A stretch of 9,213 bases of DNA from Acidobacteriota bacterium (GTDB lineage: Bacteria; Acidobacteriota; Vicinamibacteria; Vicinamibacterales; JAFNAJ01), in assembly GCA_017860085.1 (NCBI GenBank), contig JAFNAJ010000070.1:1-9213 (forward strand). Reading direction: 5' to 3'. The position numbers and the translations under genes were made by a program. Below the pieces are notes generated by a model, which was given only the letters and a program-made list of their open reading frames with translations, had not been told where the DNA came from and did not search any database. Below are positions 1 through 7,579 of the stretch, one piece after another; positions within the stretch are counted from its first letter, which is position 1, and each line of letters starts with the position of its first letter.

Positions 1-2
1 TG

Positions 3-761
3 TTCTCGCAGCCGGGGTGTCACAACGACTTCCGTGGCCTGAAGGGGCGCCTCTTCATCGGCGCCACCGACCAGGATCGCAAGGAGCACGTCCTCTTCGG
101 CGAGCCGCCGTTCGACGAGGTCCCGGTGAGCCGAGCCATTCAGGCGTCGATGAGCATCAACCCGGTGTTTGCGCCCACCGAGATCGATGGTCGCTATTAC
201 GAGGACGGCGCCGTGACGCGCACGTCGAACTTCATCGAGGCGATGCACAAGGGCGCGGACCTGGTGTTCGCGCTGGATCCCCTGGTCCCCTACGTGTCGA
301 GGGATCCCGGCTACGCGAGGAGCCGCGGAATCTTCTACAACGCCGACCAGGACATCCGGACCATTTCGTACACCCGCTACGAGACCACCCGGAACTGGGC
401 GCTGCGCCGGCACCCCGAGGTGAGCGTGTACACCTTCCTCCCCGCCAACCAGCTGAGGCAGGTGATGTCGGTGAACCCGATGGACCACCGCCCCTACCTG
501 GAGATCTGGCGGGGGGCCTACCTGAGCACGATCCGCCGACTGCACGCGCTCGGGTATCGCATGCGCGGCGACCTCGCGGTGCACGGGATTGGCTTCGACA
601 CGGCGCGGGCCGACGCCGTCGCCGACCGGCTGCGCGCGACCGAACGGCCGTCGTTTGCCGACTTCTTCCCGGAGGGGCGCGTCGAGCTTCAGCCACACCC
701 GATTCGCCGACGTGCGCGGCGCCCGTCACGCGAGGTCATGAGACGCGTCTCGGTGGCCTGA
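3..761 (+). CDS. Patatin-like phospholipase, 3' part (5' end outside window)
   Basis: The reading frame is open from the first complete codon at 3 to the TGA at 759-761, giving 252 visible residues; the N-terminal part, which should carry the oxyanion-hole glycines and the GxSxG nucleophile, lies outside the window. What is visible fits the second half of a patatin domain: a GATDQD strand, then a segment ending SINPVFAPTEIDGRYYEDGAV, whose DGA (codons from 204) supplies the catalytic Asp of the Ser-Asp dyad, followed by a stretch on the pattern GADLVFALDPLVP. About 150 further residues, rich in Arg and Tyr, form a C-terminal extension typical of larger bacterial patatin-like proteins. Patatin-family enzymes hydrolyse acyl esters of phospholipids or other lipids; the substrate here cannot be told. 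Internal ATG and GTG codons near 126 are not the true start, because the homology continues upstream to the window edge. Confidence 0.85.
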   Translation, partial: FSQPGCHNDFRGLKGRLFIGATDQDRKEHVLFGEPPFDEVPVSRAIQASMSINPVFAPTEIDGRYYEDGAVTRTSNFIEAMHKGADLVFALDPLVPYVSRDPGYARSRGIFYNADQDIRTISYTRYETTRNWALRRHPEVSVYTFLPANQLRQVMSVNPMDHRPYLEIWRGAYLSTIRRLHALGYRMRGDLAVHGIGFDTARADAVADRLRATERPSFADFFPEGRVELQPHPIRRRARRPSREVMRRVSVA

Positions 762-777
762 CACGCTAACATTGGGC

Positions 778-2232
778 GTGCTCGACGGCCTGCCGCTCGC
801 CACCCTCATCGCGGCCGCGCTGGCGCTCTACGCGCTGGGCGTCTTTGCCTTCATCGTCCTCGAGAACCGCAGCCCGCAGTCGACCTTTGCCTGGTTCTTC
901 CTGATGCTGTTGCTGCCCGGCGTCGGCCTGGGCGTCTACGTGCTGTTCGGCCGAAGCTGGCGCGCGTTCAGCCGGGAGAACGTTCTGTACAAGCAGCTCA
1001 CGGGGCAAGGGCTCAACGAACAGGTGCGCCAGTTGGTCGAGGACCAGGAGCCCGAGCTGGAGGCGCTTGCAGCGGGCGGGCCCGACCTCTATCGGCGGCT
1101 GCCGCACCTGCTGTGGGCCTCGTCACGGGCGCCCGTCACCACCGCGCACCGGATCGACGTGTTGCAGGACGCGTCCGAGAAGTATCCACGTCTCCTGGAG
1201 GACCTGCGCAACGCGAGGCGACACATCCACCTCGTGTACTACGAGTGGGCCTCGGACCCCTTCACCGAAGAGATTGCGCGCATCCTGGCCGAGCGCGCGC
1301 GCGCGGGCGTGTCAGTGCGGGCGCTCTACGACCCGATCGGCAGCTGGTCGATGCTGACGCGGCAGTACGTGCGTGACCTGAACGCCACGGGCGTCCGCCT
1401 GCTGCCGTACTCGCCGCTGTGGAACCTCCACACGATCAGCTACCGCAATCATCGGAAGATCGTCGTCATCGACGGGCGGATTGGCTACGCCGGCGGACTG
1501 AACCTCACCGAGAAGCACATCACCGGTCCGGAGGGGTTCGAGGGCTGGCGCGACACGCACGTGCGCCTCGAGGGTGACGCGGTGACCATCCTGCAGTCGG
1601 TGTTTGCGACCCAGTGGCTCAATGCCACGGGAGAGGCCCTCGCGGACCCCGGGTTCTATCCGAAAGCCGACCAGAAGGGGCGCCTGTCGGTGCAGGTGGT
1701 CAGTTCAGGACCCGACTCGCAGTTCCGCACCATCCGCCAGCTGTACATCGCGATGATCTCGATGGCGAAGGACCACGTCTACATCCAGTCGCCGTTCTGC
1801 GTGCTGGACGAGAGCCTGGCCGAGGTGATCAAGGCCAGCGCGATGTCGGGCGTCAAGGTGTGGCTGATGATCGCGCCCTCCGGGGCCGAAGGCCAGCTCG
1901 CCTACCGCGCAGGCATGACCTATGCCCGCGACCTGGCTCGCGCTGGCGTGCGCGTCCTGCTCTACAAGGGCGCGTACTTCCACGCGAAGACCATCAGCGT
2001 CGACTCGTGCGCGTGCTCGATTGGCTCGGCGAACATGGACGTCAGGAGTTTCGCCATCAACTACGAGACCAATCTGGTGATCTACGACGAGGGCGTCACG
2101 CGCGAGCTGGAGGCTGACTTCCTCGCCGACGTGCAGCGGTGCGAGGCGTTCTCAGCCGAGCGGTACGACGAGCGCCCGTTCCCCGCGCGTCTCGGTGACT
2201 CCGTGATGCGCCTGTTCTCTCCGTTGCTGTAG
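778..2232 (+). CDS. cls: Cardiolipin synthase (phospholipase D superfamily)
   Basis: Cardiolipin synthase of the bacterial PLD type, which joins two phosphatidylglycerols into cardiolipin plus glycerol at the inner membrane. Counting from a TTG at 772 (486 aa), two hydrophobic N-terminal helices (about residues 8-29 and 38-58) form the PLDc_N anchor. Two PLD domains follow, each with a full HKD motif: HRKIVVID (H227, K229, D234) with the following GGLN, and HAKTISVD (H404, K406, D411) with GSANMD. Length and layout match the family. Start choice: no Shine-Dalgarno sequence is visible before either TTG 772 or GTG 778. A -10-like TAACAT (767-772) ends 5 nt before GTG 778, so a leaderless message starting at 778 is favoured; TTG 772 would add two residues. 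It begins just after the patatin-like gene, so read-through from that lipid gene is also possible. No frameshift or missing catalytic residue is seen. Confidence 0.93.
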   Translation: MLDGLPLATLIAAALALYALGVFAFIVLENRSPQSTFAWFFLMLLLPGVGLGVYVLFGRSWRAFSRENVLYKQLTGQGLNEQVRQLVEDQEPELEALAAGGPDLYRRLPHLLWASSRAPVTTAHRIDVLQDASEKYPRLLEDLRNARRHIHLVYYEWASDPFTEEIARILAERARAGVSVRALYDPIGSWSMLTRQYVRDLNATGVRLLPYSPLWNLHTISYRNHRKIVVIDGRIGYAGGLNLTEKHITGPEGFEGWRDTHVRLEGDAVTILQSVFATQWLNATGEALADPGFYPKADQKGRLSVQVVSSGPDSQFRTIRQLYIAMISMAKDHVYIQSPFCVLDESLAEVIKASAMSGVKVWLMIAPSGAEGQLAYRAGMTYARDLARAGVRVLLYKGAYFHAKTISVDSCACSIGSANMDVRSFAINYETNLVIYDEGVTRELEADFLADVQRCEAFSAERYDERPFPARLGDSVMRLFSPLL

Positions 2233-2262
2233 GGCGGGCTGTCGCGCTGTCCCGCGCTGCGC

Positions 2263-2268
2263 TACACT
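2263..2268 (+). promoter_or_regulatory. Putative -10 element of nadE
   Basis: TACACT (4 of 6 matches to TATAAT) lies in the 57-nt gap between cls and nadE, 21 nt before the nadE ATG. A weak -35 candidate CTGTCG (2239-2244) is 18 nt upstream. An AGGCGG (2280-2285), 4 nt before the ATG, could serve as a ribosome binding site. Motif-only call. Confidence 0.4.
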
Positions 2269-2289
2269 GAGGCGCCCGCAGGCGGACGC

Positions 2290-3945
2290 ATGCGATCAGA
2301 GCTGGCCATCGCCCTCGCCCAGGTGAATCCCACGGTTGGCGACCTCGCCGGCAATCTGGAGCTGGCGCGTCGCGTGCGCCGCGAAGCCGCCGAGGCTGGC
2401 GCGGACCTCGTCGTCTTCCCTGAACTGCTGTTGATTGGCTACCCGCCGGAAGACCTGGTGCTGCGCCCGGCGCTCGTCGACGCCGCGCACAGGGCAATCG
2501 ACCGCCTCGTGGCCGACAGCCGCGAACCTGGCCCGGCGCTGCTCGTCACCGGGCCCTGGTCCCAGCTGGGCCTCGTCTACAACGCCGCGCTGCTCGTCCA
2601 CGAGGGCGTGGCGGTCGTTCGCGTGAAGCACGACCTGCCGAACTACGGCGTCTTCGATGAGAAGCGCGTCTTCGCCTCCGGGCCACCGCCAGAGCCGATC
2701 ATGTTTCGTGGAGTCTCGCTCGGCGTGATGATCTGCGAAGACATGTGGACGCCCGAGGTGTCGGGCCACCTCGCGGCCGGTGGAGCGGAGCTCCTGCTCG
2801 TGCCCAACGGATCGCCGTACGAGGCGGACAAGTTCGACGCGCGGGTCGACCTGGCCAGGACCAGGGCACGCGAGACGCGACTGCCTGTGGCCTACGTGAA
2901 CCAGGTAGGCGGGCAGGACGAGCTGGTCTTCGACGGCGCCTCCTTCTGCGTGAACAGCGACGGCCAGATCGCCGTGCAGCTGAGCGCCTGGCGCGAGCAG
3001 GTCGTGGTGACCCGGTGGCGCAAGGCCAACGGTCGGTGGACGTGCGCCGAGGGCCCGCGCGAGGCCCTGCCCGACCGGCTCGAGTCGACCTACTCGGCCA
3101 TGGTGATCGGGCTGCGCGACTACGTGGACAAGAACCGGTTCCCGGGCGTCGTGCTGGGCTTGTCCGGGGGGATCGACTCGGCGCTGTCGGCGGCGGTGGC
3201 CGTCGACGCGCTGGGCCCCTCGCGCGTCATTGGCGTTCGCCTGCGCTCGAGCTTCACCAGCGAACTCAGCATGGACGAGGCCGAGCGGTGCGGCCGGCTG
3301 CTCGGCATCCGGCTCGAGACGCTGTCCATCGAGGAGTCGGTCACCGCTGTGGAGCGGGCCCTTGGGCCGCTGTTTGCCGGCCGTCCCCGCGACGTGACCG
3401 AGGAGAACATCCAGGCGAGGATCCGTGGCCTGACCCTGATGGCCATCTCGAACAAGTTCGGGCACATGGTGCTGACCACCGGCAACAAGTCGGAGATGTC
3501 GGTGGGCTACGCCACGCTGTACGGCGACATGTGCGGCGGGTACTCGGTGCTGAAGGACGTGTACAAGACCGAGGTCTACCGCCTGTCGCGATGGCGCAAC
3601 GCGCATCGGCCGTCGATGGCGCTGGGGCCTGATGGTGCCGCCGTCCCCGAGGGCACGATCAGCCGCGTGCCGACGGCCGAACTGCGCGCGAACCAGACGG
3701 ATCAGGACAGCCTGCCGCCGTACGAACAGCTCGACGCGGCGCTCGAGGGACTCGTGGAGCACGAGCGCGCGGTGGATGACATCGAGGCCGACGGGCTGCC
3801 ACGCGCCCTCGTCCGTCGCGTGCAGCACATGCTCTACCAGGCCGAGTACAAGCGCCGCCAGGCGCCACCCGGCGTCAAGATCACCCGGCGCAGCTTCGGC
3901 CGGGACCGCCGCTACCCGATCACGAATCGGTTCAGGGATCCCTAG
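2290..3945 (+). CDS. nadE: Glutamine-dependent NAD+ synthetase
   Basis: Catalyses the last step of NAD+ synthesis: ATP-dependent amidation of deamido-NAD with ammonia taken from glutamine, in the cytoplasm. The 551-aa protein has the usual two domains. Residues about 4-260 form a nitrilase-type glutaminase with the Glu-Lys-Cys triad visible as E45 (VVFPELL), K113 (RVKHDLPNYGVFDE) and C149 (MICEDMW). Residues about 265-551 form the synthetase, with the PP-loop SGGIDS (292-297), the TTGNKSE segment (396-402) and a YGDMCGGYSVLKDVYKTEVYR stretch characteristic of the family. Length is normal for the bacterial two-domain form. One oddity: the segment usually read as MPSxYTS after the first synthetase strand is here LRSSFTS (318-324), lacking the proline. 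The gene runs convergently to the kinase-like gene ending at 3979, 33 nt away, so it is not part of that operon. Confidence 0.97.
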   Translation: MRSELAIALAQVNPTVGDLAGNLELARRVRREAAEAGADLVVFPELLLIGYPPEDLVLRPALVDAAHRAIDRLVADSREPGPALLVTGPWSQLGLVYNAALLVHEGVAVVRVKHDLPNYGVFDEKRVFASGPPPEPIMFRGVSLGVMICEDMWTPEVSGHLAAGGAELLLVPNGSPYEADKFDARVDLARTRARETRLPVAYVNQVGGQDELVFDGASFCVNSDGQIAVQLSAWREQVVVTRWRKANGRWTCAEGPREALPDRLESTYSAMVIGLRDYVDKNRFPGVVLGLSGGIDSALSAAVAVDALGPSRVIGVRLRSSFTSELSMDEAERCGRLLGIRLETLSIEESVTAVERALGPLFAGRPRDVTEENIQARIRGLTLMAISNKFGHMVLTTGNKSEMSVGYATLYGDMCGGYSVLKDVYKTEVYRLSRWRNAHRPSMALGPDGAAVPEGTISRVPTAELRANQTDQDSLPPYEQLDAALEGLVEHERAVDDIEADGLPRALVRRVQHMLYQAEYKRRQAPPGVKITRRSFGRDRRYPITNRFRDP

Positions 3946-3972
3946 GCGGCAGACCCGCCGCAGGCCTGGCGG
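3945..3972. terminator. Possible bidirectional hairpin between convergent genes
   Basis: The 33-nt convergent gap holds GGCGG (3945-3949), CCGCC (3955-3959) and GGCGG (3968-3972), so the central CCGCC can pair with either neighbour in two mutually exclusive 5-bp GC stems. No T-tract follows on either strand, so intrinsic termination is uncertain; position between two converging stop codons is the main argument. Confidence 0.3.
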
Positions 3973-3978
3973 AGGGGG

Positions 3979-4518
3979 TCAGGTCCGCTGCTCTCGCTGC
4001 AGCAACTGCTCGACAGCGGCGAACGCCGTGGCACGCCGGACGTCCCAATTCCCCTTCACATCGACCACCGGTGCGTGCCACGCGTCGAGTCGATCGCGGA
4101 AGAGCCGGTGCATCTCGCCGCGATTGTGTGGCCGATCGCGCTGGCCGTCGGACACCCAGGGCACGTCGGGGTGGAGCAGCAAGTACACGTCGGCGATCCG
4201 TGCCCGGGCCGCGCGTTCGACCCACTGGGGACAATTCCCGTAGTAGTGCGCGGCGTAAACGACCGTGCTGATGAGATCGGTGTCCTTGATGAGGACGTTC
4301 GACGCGCGAGCAGCCGCGTCATCTTCCGATGCCAGCTGCCCGCGGGCAATCGCCTCGACGTCCGACGCGTCGAGGTCGCGACCCTTGCAGTCCAGGTACC
4401 CGCGGACGAACTCCACCGAGGCGACGGTGCCGAAGCGCTCCGCCAACTCGGCCGCGAGCGTCGACTTTCCGGTGCACTCCGACCCGGTGACGACGACGAC
4501 CGGCAAGCGCGGCGTCAC
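3979..4518 (-). CDS. NadR-type nucleoside kinase (RNK domain only), candidate thiamine-salvage kinase
   Basis: A 179-aa P-loop protein matching the C-terminal ribosylnicotinamide kinase domain of NadR, without the HTH or NMN adenylyltransferase parts of E. coli NadR. Visible motifs, numbered from the chosen start: Walker A GSECTGKS (12-19), EFVRGYL (36-42), KDTDLIST with the acidic pair D79/D81, and PDVPWVSDGQRD (117-128), the lid-like Arg/Asp segment of this family. Start: GTG at 4518 overlaps the PnuC-family stop in a GTGA, the classic 4-nt coupling; a longer in-frame extension upstream lacks family similarity and lies inside the transporter gene. Homology alone suggests phosphorylation of nicotinamide riboside to NMN. 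However, it is the last gene of an operon headed by a TPP riboswitch, so phosphorylation of imported thiamine (metabolic trapping) is the better contextual guess. The kinase fold is firm; the substrate is inferred. Confidence 0.9.
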   Translation of the reverse strand: MTPRLPVVVVTGSECTGKSTLAAELAERFGTVASVEFVRGYLDCKGRDLDASDVEAIARGQLASEDDAAARASNVLIKDTDLISTVVYAAHYYGNCPQWVERAARARIADVYLLLHPDVPWVSDGQRDRPHNRGEMHRLFRDRLDAWHAPVVDVKGNWDVRRATAFAAVEQLLQREQRT

Positions 4519-5132
4519 CGGGGGCCCGTCGTCGCCGCCGGAGCCGCCACGGCCTCCCCGCCAACATCGAGCGGCGCCGCCCGCATCGATTGACGCCATT
4601 GGCGGAAGCCCACCACGGCGAGGCCCAGATACACGGCGTAGAGTCCCGCGGTGAGCACGAGACCCCGTGAGAGGTTCATGCCCACGTAGATGGTGTCGAC
4701 CGCGAGCCACAACGCCCAGTTCTCGATGCGCTTGCGCGCCTGCAGCCACTGGGCCACGAGGCTGAACGATGTCGTGCCCGCGTCGAGATATGGCAGAGCC
4801 GCGTCAGTGCGCCGATCGAGCCAGGTGCCGAGCACGATGGTCGTCACCGCGCCCCCAAGGGCGAGCGCGGCGAGCAGCCGGGGCGACGTGCGCGAGACTC
4901 TGAGCCGGCCGTGTTGGGGGCCGCCGTGCAGCCAGGAGTACCAGCCGTAGATGCAGAGTCCCAGGTACACGACCTGCAGGCCCATGGCCCCGTAGAGCTT
5001 CGCCTCGTAGAAGATGACGATGAAGAGCGAGCTCGCCACGAACCCGACTGGCCAGCACCAGATGTTCTGGCGCGTGGCGAGCCAGACGGTCGCCATCCCG
5101 CTCAGCACGCCGAAGAGCTCGAGGGAGCTCAC
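4515..5132 (-). CDS. pnuC: PnuC-family vitamin transporter (probably PnuT-like, thiamine)
   Basis: Inner-membrane facilitator of the PnuC family; relatives move nicotinamide riboside (PnuC), thiamine (PnuT) or riboflavin (PnuX) and rely on an intracellular kinase to trap the substrate. The 205-aa protein has several hydrophobic helices, roughly 4-20, 25-41, 48-66, 85-104, 138-155 and 157-176. Family signatures are IYGWYSWLHGG (61-71), TTSFSLVAQWLQARKRIENW (120-139), then LWLAVDTIYVGMNLSRG (141-157) and a Tyr/Trp-rich last helix. Start: GTG at 5132 follows the receptor stop (TGA 5136-5134) by one nucleotide; a TTG at 5159 would overlap the receptor and add nine non-conserved residues. The 3' end overlaps the kinase gene by 4 nt. 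Operon position downstream of a TPP riboswitch favours thiamine as substrate, although automated annotation would say nicotinamide riboside. Confidence 0.92.
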   Translation of the reverse strand: MSSLELFGVLSGMATVWLATRQNIWCWPVGFVASSLFIVIFYEAKLYGAMGLQVVYLGLCIYGWYSWLHGGPQHGRLRVSRTSPRLLAALALGGAVTTIVLGTWLDRRTDAALPYLDAGTTSFSLVAQWLQARKRIENWALWLAVDTIYVGMNLSRGLVLTAGLYAVYLGLAVVGFRQWRQSMRAAPLDVGGEAVAAPAATTGPR

Positions 5133-5133
5133 G

Positions 5134-7482
5134 TCAGAACCGCAGCTCGAGGGCCGCAAACACGCTGCGTGTCGCCTGCGGGTAGTAGTAGTTGATCGTC
5201 TCGAGCGACTCGCTGCCGCCCGCGCCGCGCACGAAGTAGAGGTAGCTGTACCCGGACGGGAACAGTTCGTGATCGTTCAGCACGTTGTTCACCTGGACGC
5301 GGAGCCTGGGCTGCGCCGCCGCTGCGAATTGTAGCAGCTTGCCGAGGTCGAGCCACCCGCTGGCGTCGAGCGCGAAGAACGCCGGCGCGACCGACTGATC
5401 GGAGCCCGAGTTGTCGAGATGCAGACGGCTGACGTAGCGGCCCACGGTTCCCAGCCCGAGCCACGAGGTCGGCACGTAATCGGCCGACAGGTTGGCCAGG
5501 AAGGCCGGCGTCAACAGCGGCGGAACGTCGGTGTGCACCAGACTCGTGCTTGTCACGTACCGCCCTTCGGCGTCGTACACATCGTAGAACTGCCGCCACT
5601 GGGAAATCCGGCTCAAGTTCACGTTGGACGTGCCAGCCAGGCGAAGCGTCGACGTCGGCTCCCACCGCACGTCGAGCTCGAGACCTCGCCGGAAGCTCTC
5701 ATCGACGTTGCGCCTCGTGGGGAGGCCCGTCTCCGAGAGCTCGCCGGTGAGCGCAATCTCGTCGCGGAACTCCATGAAGTAGATCGTGGCCCGAGCGCTC
5801 AGCCCCGGGCGCACGAACTCCGCACCGCCTTCCACGTCGACGACGCGCTCGGGACGCACAGCCTCCAGGTCGTACGCGATCGTCGGGTTGTCTTCGCCTT
5901 GCAGCATGTCGAGTCGTCCAGGCTCCCGGCCGGCGCTGCCGATGGACGCGTACATGCTGACGTTCGATGTCAGCGCGTAGCGCGTGCCGACCTTCGGGTT
6001 GAAGAACGTCCAGTCGACCGAGCCGAGGTCGAGGTCGCCTTCGAATCGAAAGCGCGCCCAGCGAACCTGGGCGTCGCCGTAATGGTGCCAACGGCCGCGG
6101 TCGTAGCTCACCTTCACGAAGGTGTTCGCCTCGTTCTTGAACCCGCGGTTGGCGTAGTCGGGCGGGCCATCGTAGATGTCACGGGCGTGATGGCTGGCGA
6201 AGTCGTTCGCATATGTGCCCCACGTGAACCCCCACGCGCCACGCGTCAGGCGGTACGTGGCAGCCAGCCCCACGCTGCGCCAATCGAGACCGTACTCGAA
6301 CAGGCCGCTCGGCTGGGCCCGCGTGTCGCTGATGCGGTACCAGCCACCGGCACCGTTGTAGTACGCCTGCACTGACAGTTCCGCGTCCGTGCCGATGGCG
6401 CGATGGTACTGGCCCTGGACGAAGGTCTGGCCAAACCGATCGCGGTTGTCCGGCGTGAGCGGGTTGAATCGGAGATCCTCACGCAGCGTGTCGGCGTCGG
6501 TCGCGAGGAAGGCCAGTTCCGACTGCTCGCGTCCCACGAAGCCAAAGAGCTTGAAGAACGACACGTCACTGCGCTGGGACGCGCCGAAATACACGCTGCG
6601 CTGGATGACGCCCGAGTTTCGGCGGAAGCCGTCGGTCTCCTGGTAGGCGGCTTGGCCGTAGAAGCGCAGCCCCGCGCCCACGTCGCCCGAATGACCAGCG
6701 GCACTGACGCGACTCGTCCCGAACGATCCGGCACCGATGCGCACCGTGGCCTGCGGGTCATCGGCGATCTCGATGCTCTCGAAGTTGACCGAACCGACGA
6801 GCGAGGCAGCCCCGACGGACGATGTGCCGACACCGCGCTGCACCTGAATGCTCTCGACAGCGTTCGCAAAGTCGCCGAAGTTCGCGAAATAGAACGCCGA
6901 GTCCTCGGGCTCGTTGAGCGGGACGCCGTCGAGCGTCACGTTCATCCGCGTCTGCGGGACGCCGCGCAGGGAGAGGTAGGAGTAGCCAGCACCCATGCCG
7001 GTGTCGGAGTACTGGGTCACCGATGGAAGCTGTTGCAGGAGCGAGGGCATCTCCTGCCCGTAGTTGAGCTGCTCGATTTCCGTGCGCGGGATCGTCCGCT
7101 TCGTCACCGGCACCTCGGCCTCGGCCCGGACTGCCGCGACGACCACATCGTCCATGAAGCGGGGCAGCGGCTGGAGCACGACATCAAGGGTCGTGATGGG
7201 GCGGGTCACCTGGAGGGCGCTCGAGTAGGGCACGAACGCCGGGTGGGCCACGCGGAGCACGTAGCGCCCCTCGGCCAGCGCGAGCGAGAACCGGCCATCC
7301 GCGCCCGTGACGGCCTCGAGCCCGACCGGCTCGGCGCGAACCTGCGCCCCGGCCACCGGCGTGCCGGCGGTGTCGCGCACCGTCCCGGTCGTTGCCGCAC
7401 CGGGCTCCTGGGCCCACGCGGCGGACACCGTCGCCGCAAGGGCCAGCACCATCCCGGCTGTCCGGACTCGCGTGATCCCCAT
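5134..7482 (-). CDS. TonB-dependent outer-membrane receptor, probable thiamine transporter
   Basis: A 782-aa TonB-dependent transporter. Residues 1-24 are a signal peptide with cleavage expected after AWA. Residues about 31-106 form a carboxypeptidase-regulatory-like beta domain (GTVRDTAGTPVAGAQV, then ADGRFSLALAEGRYVLRV). A TonB-box-like DDVVVAA follows at 111-117, then the plug (about 128-236), including SYLSLRGVPQTRMNVTLDGVP and the VESIQVQRGVG segment. The remaining residues are a beta barrel rich in alternating aromatic strands, ending LELRF with the terminal Phe used for outer-membrane insertion. Start: ATG 7482 has AGGAGG 9 nt upstream; a TTG at 7485 is an alternative adding one residue. 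The TPP riboswitch in its leader and the PnuC-family gene directly downstream point to thiamine or a thiamine derivative as ligand. The ligand itself cannot be read from the protein. Confidence 0.95.
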   Translation of the reverse strand: MGITRVRTAGMVLALAATVSAAWAQEPGAATTGTVRDTAGTPVAGAQVRAEPVGLEAVTGADGRFSLALAEGRYVLRVAHPAFVPYSSALQVTRPITTLDVVLQPLPRFMDDVVVAAVRAEAEVPVTKRTIPRTEIEQLNYGQEMPSLLQQLPSVTQYSDTGMGAGYSYLSLRGVPQTRMNVTLDGVPLNEPEDSAFYFANFGDFANAVESIQVQRGVGTSSVGAASLVGSVNFESIEIADDPQATVRIGAGSFGTSRVSAAGHSGDVGAGLRFYGQAAYQETDGFRRNSGVIQRSVYFGASQRSDVSFFKLFGFVGREQSELAFLATDADTLREDLRFNPLTPDNRDRFGQTFVQGQYHRAIGTDAELSVQAYYNGAGGWYRISDTRAQPSGLFEYGLDWRSVGLAATYRLTRGAWGFTWGTYANDFASHHARDIYDGPPDYANRGFKNEANTFVKVSYDRGRWHHYGDAQVRWARFRFEGDLDLGSVDWTFFNPKVGTRYALTSNVSMYASIGSAGREPGRLDMLQGEDNPTIAYDLEAVRPERVVDVEGGAEFVRPGLSARATIYFMEFRDEIALTGELSETGLPTRRNVDESFRRGLELDVRWEPTSTLRLAGTSNVNLSRISQWRQFYDVYDAEGRYVTSTSLVHTDVPPLLTPAFLANLSADYVPTSWLGLGTVGRYVSRLHLDNSGSDQSVAPAFFALDASGWLDLGKLLQFAAAAQPRLRVQVNNVLNDHELFPSGYSYLYFVRGAGGSESLETINYYYPQATRSVFAALELRF

Positions 7483-7491
7483 CAAGGCGCG

Positions 7492-7500
7492 CCTCCTCTC
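7492..7500 (-). promoter_or_regulatory. Strong ribosome binding site of the TonB receptor
   Basis: Minus-strand GAGAGGAGG contains AGGAGG (7497-7492), 9 nt before ATG 7482 and 6 nt before TTG 7485. It is the only strong Shine-Dalgarno sequence in the window. It could pair with the minus-strand CTTCTTC at 7555-7549 (7 pairs, two of them G-U), giving a possible route for riboswitch control of translation. Confidence 0.7.
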
Positions 7501-7558
7501 GAGCGCACGGGCGCGGCAGGACGGAATCGGATGCTGCGGGAACGTCTCGAAGAAGCGC

Positions 7559-7574
7559 GGGAGCCTGGGCTCCC
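7559..7574 (-). terminator. Hairpin directly 3' of the TPP aptamer (expression platform candidate)
   Basis: GGGAGC and GCTCCC form a perfect 6-bp inverted repeat around a 4-nt loop, starting 5 nt after the end of aptamer helix P1. On the minus strand it is followed by GCGCTTCTTCG, pyrimidine-rich but not a clean U-run. It may be a weak terminator or a spacer helix in the riboswitch expression platform. Confidence 0.4.
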
Positions 7575-7579
7575 AACTC

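Noticed and set aside
2234..2255. GCGGG/CCCGC hairpin after cls as a terminator
   Set aside because: Only 5 bp with a 12-nt loop and no T-tract; expected by chance in such GC-rich DNA.
2296..3828. 510-residue minus-strand open frame opposite nadE
   Set aside because: Mirrors nadE in antisense, has no recognisable motif, and nadE is complete with all catalytic residues.
2290..4518. nadE and the kinase-like gene as one NAD-salvage operon
   Set aside because: They are convergent, not co-directional, with 33 nt between stop codons; the kinase gene is co-transcribed with genes under a TPP riboswitch.
4519..4749. N-terminal extension of the kinase frame by 77 residues
   Set aside because: The Arg/Gly-rich stretch lies wholly inside the PnuC-family gene; the GTGA overlap at 4518-4515 gives a compact start just before the Walker A strand.
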